Below are positions 1 to 10,265 of a DNA stretch of 64,000 nucleotides, piece by piece. Source of the DNA: Polytrichum commune (lineage: Eukaryota > Streptophyta > Polytrichopsida > Polytrichales > Polytrichaceae); contig OX485808.1 in NCBI GenBank assembly GCA_950295325.1, positions 20,480,527 through 20,544,526 of the forward strand, in the 5' to 3' direction. Numbering within the stretch: the first letter of the stretch is position 1; each line of letters opens with the position of its first letter. The notes beneath the pieces are model-generated. The model saw only the letters and a program-made list of their open reading frames with translations, had not been told where the DNA came from and searched no databases. Made by a program: the position numbers and the translations under genes.

Positions 1-1333
1 CATATAGATGTTTAAAGAACTTGTTTATTAGTATGCATACCAATTTTGAGACCAAGATTGCATAAGAGTTGTGAGATTCAAACAAGAGAAATGTATACAT
101 TCTTTTTTTTGTATGCCGCCCCTCCCCACAATGTTGGTATGATTTGCTCATAAGTGTTTTTAGGAGTTTGAGGTGACACGAACAACTCCAACATGTGAAA
201 GAATACGAAAATGTGATTCCAAAGACCCTATGTATGCATATAGAGCTATCCCAATCATTTCGCAATCCTCCTTGCAATTCTTGAAATGCATTTTCTTTAT
301 TTTAACACTTGACAATTTGATATTGCAAATTACTTCACATTGGTAATTGTGAATACTAATATTCGACGGTCAAAAATACGGAATATTTTTACTCTTTCCA
401 CTACGACACTTTTCAAAAGAAATGAATAATGAGAACTCTTTGGATGTCAAAAACAAGTACAATAGTCCAATTAGCTAAAACATTAAGGAAATAGTAAAGC
501 ACTTTCTCCACCCATTCCCTACATCACGGACATATATGCCTTTGCGACCCTCTCTCAAAATCGAATATTTACTATTTTTGGTCAAAAATGCCTCAATCCA
601 AAAGTTGCCCTTCCATACTGCCCGCCAAAAAAATTTACGCGGTCAAAGGAATTTACCTGCCCACACACAAACGAGCCGAAATTTTTGGTCAACCATATAT
701 GGTTGCTCGGGCACTTAGGGGTTAAGTTTGATTGGGTATTGTCACATTGGTTCCCAACAAGGAGGAATTCCCACGCATGTGCGGACAGGAAGACCGGACA
801 ATGAAAGAGGCATGGAAAAGGGACAGGCCCAGCCGAATGAAGATGTGATCTAGCCTAGGGCGTAGTTCTTGGTATTGTGTCACGTGACGAAAAAAATGCG
901 ACTCTTACATAGAACGGAATACTGAAATTGAATAACCTTTTGGATAGTAGTTTGCCTAAAAACCGCTTTGGAAGTACAGTACTTGTTCTGTTATTACAAC
1001 CATGCCTTTGCAAAAGTTTCACACAAAGGAGCTATAAACTTCCACACAGTTATGGTATGTGATCAGGTGAATCATAGCTTCCCACACGTGCTGAGAAATT
1101 GGACTTGCTTTCCATGAGGCAATGAGTTGACGTACAAGAGCTTCACTGACTTTGGACACTATGGATCACCATAGTACTAATCTTCTTGCCTACTTTCAAG
1201 GTCTCCTACCTTCAAGTATACAACCGGTGCCTTCTCTCCTCCTATTTCTCACATGATACTATTAAGAAGGGCTATTGTAGCTCTCTAGCAGCTTGGGCAC
1301 CTTTCTACCTAATAATTAATTAAAGTGCGAAAG
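1..1333. other. AT-rich intergenic DNA, nothing recognised
   Basis: No reading frame with a recognisable domain, no RNA gene and no repeat shared with the rest of the window was seen. The short open frame at 536-718 has no features of a real protein. Confidence 0.5.
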
Positions 1334-1504
1334 TACATAACATTATTCAGATCTATAACAATGTTCTGTGGGACTGAAAGTATTCCACAAAATTGTCTCG
1401 GATGTTCTCCACATTCAAACTAGATGTGGAAAATGTTTGGGAATCTTCTATGGAATACTTTCAGTCCCACAAAACATTGTTGTGGAATTGAATGATGTTA
1501 TGTA
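1334..1504. mobile_element. 171-bp inverted-repeat MITE, family A, copy 1
   Basis: The two ends are near-perfect inverted repeats of about 50 bp starting TACATAACATYATTCA and running through GTGGGACTGAAAGTATTCCA. It has no coding capacity. A second member of the family, with the same terminal motif and the same TGGGAC block, lies at 31008-31159. The superfamily is not clear because no convincing target duplication longer than TA is visible. Confidence 0.8.
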
Positions 1505-2899
1505 AGTTAGGCATACCAAAAAATAATATTCTAAAATTGGGTAGATCAAAAAGTAATTCAAAATAAGTTAGACATTCATCCAAGTCATTTCTATAGTTCA
1601 TGGATAGTTTTCTTAATTTCATCTATTGCGCTTCGATTAACCTAAACACCTCCCTTAACGAACATTCCTTACCCTAAAGTTTGTCTTTTACTTGTATGTC
1701 AGGGCTTTGCTTGGAAACATATTTTTCTTTTTGTGAGAGTTATACGGAATGGTCTTTGTGAGAAACTATGCTGCTATGGTGTTTGTGAGAGATTAAGCTT
1801 GAGAAGAGTGACAATGGCAAGGCAAAAGACATTGCGATGTATGCTTAAATCCATTGATAGAAAGGAAATGCATGTACATGTGGAGCATAAATTTGAGAGC
1901 TTAGGCAAAAGATTGGAGCTGGAGAAAGTTATGGAGAAGGAGCATTATTGTGATTTTAGGCATTGTTTGAATGTTATTTCTCTTTATTTGGGACACCCAA
2001 CAAAATTAATTTCCCATAAATTCAAGCACCTTGATTTATTTTTTAAATTTTTTGCCCAAGCTGCTAGAGAGCTACAATATCATACTAATTTTTGGGGGTA
2101 CTCTTGTAAAATATTATGAAGAGGAACCAAAATATGTGATATCCGGGTTCTCCTCATATGCTTTTATAGTGAATGTTGTCACAACCTTGCCATAAATACA
2201 CCCGAAGAAATGTGAAGTAGGAGGAGGCCTTGCATTGCACACATGCGTGTGTTTGGATGCATTGTATATGTTATGATGTCTTTTGAAGAAAAATCAACTC
2301 TGATGCAAAAGACACCAAATGTTTATTTTTTGGGTTATTGCAAAGGCATCAAAACATATAGACTCGTGTGTTTGAAGAAAAATAATTAAAAAAAATAGAG
2401 ATATTGTATTAATGGAATATAATACGAGTGTTGGGAAATATTTGAAGATGAGTCCAAGTGGGAGAAACGAGGCTCTCATGGTAGTTATTGTAGGTGAATT
2501 TTCCAAATTACATTTATTTGATGACAACAAAGATTTGAAGAACATGAAAAGCAAGTGAGAGATAACCAAGTTACATTTTAAGAAGCACGAGAAAGACCAA
2601 CAAACACATGATGTTTTCCAACACCTTTGTCCTGCAACAATTGTAATGAGGGCATGCAACCCACTCCAGATGTTTGTGGAGAGGGCAATCTTTAGAGGGG
2701 CAAAGATATCCCCACAAGGAAGTGCCAATTACTTGGATGTAGAGCTCAACTACCTCCACTTGTTTCTAGGGTTAACCGTATCGTAGTGACTTGGAGTGTC
2801 GTCCGGATAAAGATGATCAAACAACCTATCTTTCTCCTTGATCACTATCATTCACGTTGATGGCCTCTTTTTGTTGGTGACCTATAACTCCTTCAGAAA
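1505..2899. other. Intergenic DNA with one anonymous open frame
   Basis: A 128-codon open frame at 1733-2119 (+) starts in poor context and contains no domain, repeat or splice structure that I recognise. An overlapping frame at 2294-2728 (-) is Leu/Phe-rich and looks random. I do not call either a gene. Confidence 0.4.
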
Positions 2900-3760
2900 C
2901 TCCTATACTTGTAATTCTAATGATGGAACTTCCCATACTACTTAAAGGTTCCTTGTATTGATATCTCTTCAAGTAGTTCGTAACGAACTCCTTTCATGTT
3001 GCGGAGGTCTTCATGTGTCGTAGTTGTCTTTTAGTAAGTATTACCACTTAGTGTTGATTGAGGTTACAATTACTTCTTCGAGGGTATCACATCTCTTCAT
3101 ATGTCGTAGTTGTCTTATTCTCTACTTTCATATTTAAATTGTAGTGATATAGGTCTTCTCTACTTGATTGTTTGGACTCCTCTTAATTTGTATCGTAGTT
3201 TCTTTCTTTTAGCTCAAGTGTTATTTCAATCTCCTTGTGGTAGAAACCAAGTAACCAAGTAACCTTAAGCAAGCTTGTTTGTCTTTGTAGTTCCAAGTAG
3301 CTACAATAGACTAAATATATGTTGTCATTGTAGACCAAGTAGCTCCAATAAGCTAAGTATCTCATCATCCATGTTATATCAAGTGGCCTCTTCTTTCCAA
3401 GTGGTAAGTTAACTTTTCCTCCTGTTAGCTATTAAATATCCGAGTATTAAGTAACAAGTAACCAAGTAGCAAGTAACCAAGTTACCAAGTTACCAAGCAA
3501 CAAACTCCCTTTTCTTTTCTAAATAGCAAGTTAACTTTTCTTCCATGTAGATAAGTAGCCAAGTAGTTATCCCCAGGTAGCAAGTAACCAAGGAACAAGC
3601 TCCCTCTTCTTTCCCAAGTACCAAGTTAACTTTTCCTCCATGTAGCTAAGTAGCCAAGTGATAAGTAGCTCCTTTGTAAATAGCCAAGTAGCTAAATAGT
3701 TAAATAACTAAGTAGCTCTTTTATAAGTAGCCAAGTAACCAAATATCTTTTGTATAGGTA
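2900..3760. repeat. Degenerate AAGTAGC/CAAGTAAC satellite-like tract
   Basis: From about 3180 to 3760 the plus strand is built of variants of AAGTAGC, AAGTAACC and CCAAGTT in imperfect tandem, with pyrimidine-rich spacers (CTCCTTTTCTTT, AACTTTTCCTCC) that recur three or four times. Upstream, 2990-3200, a TCGTAGTTGTCTT block recurs. Together this looks like a decayed tandem array of an approximately 100-bp higher-order unit rather than coding DNA. Confidence 0.6.
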
Positions 3761-4428
3761 GCCAATATTTATAGCCAATATTATCCCCAATATTTGTACA
3801 TTGAGGATAATGACCTTGCATTTTACAAGGATTAAAAATCTTCGGCAAGGAAGATGGATGTTTTGGTTTTGGATTGGCTTTTCATGAGCTACCAAGAGGA
3901 GATTGTTAAGGGGGGAGAGAACCCATTGGACATGACGAAGCACAATCTACTTGCATAAACCATTCAAAGGCCCCCATCATCATCCATCATCCTCTCAATG
4001 CAGTGCATCTTGGAAATCCATCTTGAAGGGCAGAGGAGGAGGAGACGAGGGATGTGGGGGTGACTGCATGGTTGAGTGGCTCAGTTTTTTTGTCACACTG
4101 CAGTTTTCAGGAAGTACTTTGTATTTCAAGATCAAATAGACATAGAATACTCACTTCATTGCTTGTAAATTTTTTTATATACATACTCAACTTGATTTTG
4201 TTGAAGATTTTGCTTGATTTTTTAAAATCTCATCTTAAATTATAGAAGTTATGAACTTTTGAAGTTGCAATATGGACTTCGGCATACAGGTGGTGTAATT
4301 TTGTTTGAGGTTTTTTTATGAAGAAAAAAAACATATTATTGTTATACCAACTTACTACATGTTGTATTCCAGATTAAGAGGCCTAGAATTGATCTCCTTT
4401 TAAGTAGAATCGGTTGTAAAAGTGTAGT
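3761..4428. other. Intergenic DNA upstream of the transposase
   Basis: No gene recognised. The 3' part (4180-4330) is T-rich. Motifs of the type ATGGACTT recur at about 4273, 4431 and, inverted, at 4471, which could be subterminal repeats of the transposon whose genes follow. Confidence 0.3.
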
Positions 4429-4477
4429 TATGGACTTTTAAAAGGTCTGATTTGAGTCTTTATTTCAAAAGTCCATA
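4429..4477. repeat. Inverted repeat, 11-bp arms
   Basis: TATGGACTTTT at 4429-4439 is repeated inverted as AAAAGTCCATA at 4467-4477, with a 27-nt loop. It lies about 700 bp before the transposase start and could be a subterminal transposase-binding site, but no matching copy was found beyond the RING gene. Confidence 0.5.
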
Positions 4478-5148
4478 CAAGCGTCAAAAAAAGGTGTTCT
4501 TTCCAAAAAAATTGGAGAAGCCCACATGAACAGGAAATGTTTAGGTGGGCGTCATGTTGGAAATCCAAATTGCATTGATTACAACAATCTTTGGATTCAG
4601 GGCAGTTGCGGGCAAGCTGCAGGGAGGATGACGTGTCATGCCCGTTCGTAGGGTTAGGGTTTGGTTGGGCGGGGGGTGGGAAGCGGCTGTGCTGGCCAGT
4701 TCTCCTCTGGCTATGGCGATTGAGGTCTGCTCGTGTGGGTGCTCCGCACCGCTCCTCCTGTGAGTGCGGCCGCTCTGGCAGATTGAGCATTGTTGGGCAC
4801 TTCTCCTCCTGTGTGCACATGGACTCCGCCCAAACATGTTTTGGTTCCTTCTTACATATTGCTCCCGTTGAATTGCTTGAGTGTGCTTCAAAGTCTGTAG
4901 GGTTTTTGGGGTAACGGCATTCTAGCGTGTTTAATGGGCTGCATTCTTTGTAGCAGCTTAGGGGTGAGGGACTGTATGGATGTAGGGTTTGTCGAACAAG
5001 TTTGAGGTGTTTGTTTGCATAGTTCTTCATTTTGCAAATTTTAAGTCCTCTTCTGGAGTTTTGGTGTAGTCTTCGTCAGGTTTGGGGTTGTTGTGGGGCA
5101 ACGTATATAGGGGTGTTCTGCAAATCGTCCTCTATTTCTTCTAAAGGG
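4478..5148 (+). promoter_or_regulatory. Presumed promoter and 5' leader of the transposase gene
   Basis: GC-richer than its surroundings from 4590 to 4900 and containing a telo-box-like AGGGTTAGGGTTTGG at about 4654. No TATA box could be assigned with confidence. The region ends at the first in-frame ATG of the transposase. Confidence 0.35.
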
Positions 5149-7976
5149 ATGGGGAGTGCAAGAGCAGCCAATAGAAGAAGTGGGATTATACGTCCTGGTC
5201 CCGAAGAAAGGGTTTGTAATGCCAGAAAAAGAGAGAGGGACCGAGTACGGCAACAAGAGTGTAGAAATAGAAAAAGGGTTGCCATTGAGTTGCAAAAACG
5301 GGCTGTTGAGGAAGAGATTAGGGAGAGGCAAAACTCCATTAGAGTTGGGGCTAGAGTGAATCAAAGGAATGTGCGGCGTGATGCAAATGCCATCATAGAT
5401 GTCGTCTACTCCACTTTGAATAAGTCTGTAGACTTCCATCACCAAGAAGCCGTTTTGCATGCAGTTTGGTCAGATCGCCTTGCAGCCGTTGTTTTGCCGG
5501 AGTCTCGCAGGCTTGCAGCACAACTTGAGGCACAGAAGGAAATTATAGCTGGTTTGGTGCAGTCATTGTCGGAGGTAAAGAATGCAAGGTGCAGGGCCGA
5601 TCTTGTGACGAAGCATGCGATCTTGACGGCGGCAGTAACTTCAGGAGCTTCCACATCCAAGAGGCAGAAGGCGCGCTTGTTGGGAGTTCACCCTCGCAAT
5701 GTAAGAGTGGCAATCCAACGGCGGAGTTCAATAGAGAGCACAGACCAAATTGTGTGGACACTCTCCGTAAGAAAAATGAGGAAAGATGCCACCAGCGAGT
5801 CTGTGAAGGCTGCAGTGATTGCTTGGTGGGTTGCTGAAACTCGGGCGAGTCCAAATCGCAAAGAAGTTGTGAAGCATTGGATTGCCCCTGGTGTTAGAGA
5901 GAAACACCACTGCCAGTACTTGCTTGAATCACAGGTATGGGTTTTCAACTCCATGTAAACCCCTATGTGCACAATTGTGTTTAACTTTGTCTGAAATTAA
6001 GAAGACTTCTAATGGTTGTATAAGGGTTTAGGGTTTATAGATATTGTTGGTTAGTCATATAGAGTAACAAGAACGTTGGGGCACTCCAATGGAGTCGTGT
6101 TCATTACTGAAGTAAGTTGGTACCATGTATGTTTTCTAGGGTTCAGTTGCTAGCTTGTATGCCGTTTCGGATATGGGAAGTGACAGTGATTGAGTCTGTG
6201 GTAAGTCATAGAGAATAACAAGATCTTCCGGGCAGTCCAATGGAATCCTGTTGAAGGGTGATGTAGGTTGGTACCATGTACATGTATTCGAGGGGTCAAT
6301 CGGTAACTTATATGCCATTTTGGTGGACTGATGGTGACTTCAGGTGTATACCAAGGTCTTCAACTTTCTTTATGAACAATAGTTGAACTTGTACATATGA
6401 ATTGTGAAAGCGTAGTGGATTCGGGTATCTGCTCAAACTTGCTATGGACTCATATTGAATCCCATGGAACACGTGATGAAGAATTAGTGACTATGATTGG
6501 CGGATCCTGAGTATTTCTAGTTTCAGAATTCAACAACAGTTACATGTGGTGTCTTGCTGGCAGATGGAGTTCTACTTACGATTCCAAGCAGCGAATCCAA
6601 AAGTAATTATAGGTAAGCGCATGTTTGATTCCTTCCAACCCTGGTTTGTCAAGAAACTAAAAGAACGAAATGTTTGTTGTTGTATATATCATGTCGAAAT
6701 GGAAGAGTTGAGGGTGGGTTTTAATCATATGAGAACCAAGGCTGATTTGCACCCTGAGAAGGCCTGTGACTGTGATTGTGAAGACGTCTGTCAATCTACT
6801 GGTGAGAATCAGTGTTGTGCTCGTTTGTGTACTTTTTCTGGGGTTACAGCCATGGTTGATTCCATACTGTGCCCTAAGAAGGATGACAGTCAGTGGCATG
6901 CAAGGGAATGTGTGTTTGGAGAGTGTGTTAATTGTGGTGTTGATTTTTTACCCATCTGTCCAATTGAAGAAGAAGGACCATCTACTAAGCTTGTGAAGTG
7001 GAAGCATTTCTCTCTACAGACTATTACTACTAAGAAGGGACTAGAGAGAAAGAAGTTGCAACTGGTTTATAAAGAAACCACCTCGGATCAGCTGCTAAGC
7101 TATCTAAAACCGAAGCTTCAAGTTTTTTCACGTCACTCTTTTGTGGCAAAGTGGGAAGATGAACAGTTTCAGATGTGCCTTGCTAATTTCCCGGCAGATA
7201 CGATGGTCTCTGTCATAGATTTTGCAGAAAACTATTCCTTTGAGGTCCAGAATGAAGTGCAGTCCATGCATTGGCACAGTTATCAAGTGAGTATCCTTGT
7301 GCACATCTCATGGGTAAGAAATGCACACCCCGATCCTGAAGATGAGAGTACTAGGAATATTATGCAATATCACTTCTATATAAGCGATGATAGGAAGCAT
7401 GATAGCTATTTCGTGCAACATTGTCTACAAATGCATTGGGACTCTATAGTTGAAGGAGGTTTTACTCCTAAAAATCATTGGATATGGAGTGACGGATGTG
7501 CTGGGCAATTCAAAAGCAGAATTCCCTGGTACTTCGTCAGTCGATATCCAGAGATTACTAACGGCTGTGTTTGTGTTTGGTCCTTCTTTGGATCTGGTCA
7601 TGGCAAAGGACCCCATGATGGCACAGGGGCTGTGCTTAAGCGGTACATGCACAATGCCCAATTGGATGTTCATGGGCCTAAGCTCCAAGATGCTGAGACT
7701 GTAGTGCGTTTTTTAAGGGAAAAGTTGAGTATAAGGCCTAAATCCTGCTACTCAAGTGAGAGAACCCCTGTAGACAGAACGTTTTGGCACGTTCTTGAAG
7801 AGGACGTCGATAGAGAGACAGAGTATGATTGTGAACCCATTAAGGGATGCCGAGATGTGCATCAAATTCGGTCGGTGGGCAAGTTGGATGTGCACAAGCT
7901 GCTAAAAAGGAGTTTGGCATGCTTCTGCCCTCCTTGTGTTGACTCCAATTGGGAGGCTTGTGAAAATAAGGCCTAG
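5149..7976 (+). CDS. DDE-type DNA transposase, two exons
   Basis: Two exons, 5149-5934 and 6564-7976, joined by a phase-0 GT-AG intron (CACAG/GTATGG ... GGCAG/ATGGAG), give 732 residues. Start chosen at the first ATG in frame. The first exon has a basic coiled-coil N-terminus and then a helical region ending HHCQYLLESQ, which continues naturally into exon 2. Exon 2 opens with a Cys-rich, probably zinc-binding part (CCC-x-YH, CDCDCEDVC, further CxxC pairs). The core carries VIDFAENYSF (D codon 7218-7220), a WSDGCAGQFK block (D at 7491-7493) and GSGHGKGPHDGTG (D at 7617-7619); these conserved acidic blocks are the likely RNase H-fold catalytic residues. The pattern matches an under-annotated group of transposases found in invertebrates and non-seed plants; a Sola-type affiliation is possible but unproven. 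It lies convergent to the RING gene at 10266-13235. Confidence 0.8.
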
Positions 7977-8468
7977 ACTGGGCCATGGGAAGTGGAGGTC
8001 CTTGTTGTCCATCAGCCTGGCTATGTCCGAGGGGTTATCACTGAAAAATTTGCTGGGGACAACTGGGACGAGTTTGGCATGAATGGTACGTATTTAGCCT
8101 CCGTCCTTGAGTTAGGGGACAATTTTGCTGTTTCAGCTGCTGCCGATAATGAAGAAAACGTTGAGTTCCATCTTCTTGTATGTACTAGAAAGATGTTTAC
8201 TTGTACTGAGCCATTTCAATGCAAGTGGGGTGAATCATTTGACGTAGGTGACAAGGTAATTCAAGGAAGGTACTACCAAAGGTATGGATTAGGGGCTCAA
8301 TCCTACATTTTCTTGAGAAAATCACATTTGGCTCATCACAATGTTGATTACATTAGAGCTATCAAGTTCCCTATGCTTCAATGTAACCACCGTGTTTCTG
8401 GGAATGATGTTGTTTATAAGTTGCCTCTCACAGTTGAGCAGGCAATTGATGAGTATGCGCAGTACTGA
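7977..8468 (+). pseudogene. In-frame C-terminal module of the transposase, behind a TAG stop
   Basis: Directly after the TAG at 7974-7976 the same frame stays open for 163 codons to TGA at 8466-8468. The peptide has protein-like composition (GPWEVEVLVVHQPGY, WGESFDVGDKVIQGRYYQ) and resembles a BAH-like or chromatin-reader fold in its WG/GD/YY spacing, though I would not assign it. The simplest reading is that one substitution split a longer transposase of about 896 residues; stop readthrough or a very short unspliced intron are alternatives. The 3' end is followed by two direct copies of GTGTTCTAGTCTATG at about 8582 and 8642. Confidence 0.65.
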
Positions 8469-8776
8469 AGGAGGAGGGGGTGACGCATCGTGGGGGTGGC
8501 TGCGATTTAGAGGGTCAAATCCTCTATGCGCATCATCAAAAATATTGGGCTCATTATAACTCGCCACCAGCTGCGACTTAGTGTGTTCTAGTCTATGTAG
8601 TTACAAATTTTCAGATTTGCAAGATTTTGTGTAATACAGAAGTGTTCTAGTCTATGGAGTTACATGTTTTTTGTATAGGACCGCCTTGTTGATTGGCAGA
8701 CTTTGTTACAACTCTGGAGAACCAATCAATGACAGTTTCAGGATTGGGTTTGAGATGAAAAAGTTATAATCTATGA

Positions 8777-8811
8777 AAGGTTAATCAACCTGGTATTCGG
8801 CACTTGAGTCC
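8777..8811. repeat. 35-bp exact copy of RING-gene coding sequence
   Basis: This segment is identical, base for base and in the same orientation, to 12843-12877, which on the minus strand encodes residues 120-131 of the RING protein. Here it lies in non-coding DNA about 300 bp past the transposase stop, flanked by an inverted repeat (ATGAAAGG before, CCTTTTTCAT after). A transcript running off the transposase gene would therefore be antisense to the RING mRNA over 35 nt. Confidence 0.9.
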
Positions 8812-9590
8812 TTTTTCATGAGTAACCTTATACCCTTTTCATTTCAATTGTCATTTATATGCGTTCAATTCAAAATTTGGTTCTGGAATTAGCATAAAGG
8901 ACCTTCTGTTAGTCTAAAAATGAATCGTTGATTGTAGTGGACCCTCAACATAACTGCCACTGATCCTAAGCCCCTAGGCCTTGAGAAAAATGACTTGACA
9001 CCCATTGCAAATAGAATGATAAGATTTTTGTACAGTGAATCCCCAATCTTATATGCATAAAGAACTTATGTTCTCCTTGCAACTTTATAATGAGAGTTTG
9101 AAATGTACCATACTTGCTATGTTGTGAAATGAAAACTCAAATAACATAATTAGGTTGAGTATGCATATGTGTAATATAAGTGTAATGATAATTGTGTAAT
9201 TAGGAGAATTGTTCCTCAAAAAATAGACACAGTACTTGACCCTATTGGTTTATGAATTCACTTTGATAAATTTTCCCATGTAAGTCAAAATGTGTTCAAA
9301 ACCTTTGTGTTTGTAGCAATAGTTATTTTTGAGGTCAAGAAGGTGCTCAGGAAGTGCCAATAAATATACGATTAGCAAGATTATCAATATGGTAATTGTT
9401 TTCCATGACCGGCTCTGTTCTTAAGTTCGAGTGATTTACACAAATCTTTGAGTCATACTTGTTAATAATTCACCACTTCAACTAGTTTCCTAAATTTAGA
9501 CATGTCAACATCAACTTATATTCTCAATTCTATATTACATGTTCATAACAAGGTGAAATCTTACGTCCATATTGTCTGTGCACTTTACAA

Positions 9591-9680
9591 GGAAACCAAG
9601 AAAACCATACATCAAGAAAACCATGCATCAAGAAAACTATGCATCAATTCAACCATGCATGAAGAAAACCATGCACTTTA
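9591..9680. repeat. Short tandem repeat, about 16-bp unit
   Basis: Five imperfect units of AAGAAAACCATGCATC in tandem, the last ones degenerating to GAAGAAAACCATGCAC. Confidence 0.75.
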
Positions 9681-10265
9681 CAAGGATGGAGTGTTCAGAA
9701 AAAACTTCAACTACCATGTCCAGTTGTTCGCCACATGACTTGTTGACTACACTCCTATTGTGATACTACAGGAATGACCCAATATACCCCTCAAGGCAAA
9801 AGATCTGCAAGAAATGTTTGTTGAGCATCAAAACTGTTGAGATCTATAACAAACACCTATAAGAGTTTGCAAGACCTCTACATGGAGAATTGGGAACAGA
9901 CCCAAAAACCTCTGGCTAACCTACTGTATATGAACTCATCCACCCCATCTCGGCATCCCTTAATGGGTTCACACAGCTTCTCAATCTTTACAGTCTAACA
10001 GCTAGACTTTACTTGGCTTGATCTTACTCTTCTTCACTACATGAATTCAGCAAAAGTACCCGCAAAAATATACTTAAGAAAGAAGTGGTCATAAGCATAT
10101 GACCATGGCAGTGAATTCAACGTTCATAATTGAACTACATAAGACGTTACCTAATCCGCAAACATCTTGGAACCACAGCAGTTCAAGAAAGTTTCTACCC
10201 ACTCATGTACAATGCGCAACCACTAAATACCAAAAATGAAGTACACCTTTCTGTACACTCCACAC

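Larger units (their letters stand above)
8469..10265. other. Intergenic DNA between two convergent genes
   Basis: Holds the probable 3' UTRs of the transposase (+) and the RING gene (-), the 35-bp duplicate listed separately and a short tandem repeat. Two imperfect copies of GTGTTCTAGTCTATG-x-AGTTACA sit at 8582 and 8642. Otherwise AT-rich and without recognisable coding sequence. Confidence 0.5.

Noticed and set aside
1733-2119. 128-codon open frame as a gene
   Set aside because: No domain, splice structure or similarity recognised, and the surrounding composition is intergenic.
4541-5030. Long open frames opposite the transposase leader
   Set aside because: They lie in a GC-rich leader and overlap frames on both strands, as expected from low stop-codon density.
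8495-8535. tRNA-like T-arm (AGAGG-GTCAAAT-CCTCT)
   Set aside because: No matching acceptor, D or anticodon arms at the right spacing; it directly follows the transposase stop and is probably chance.
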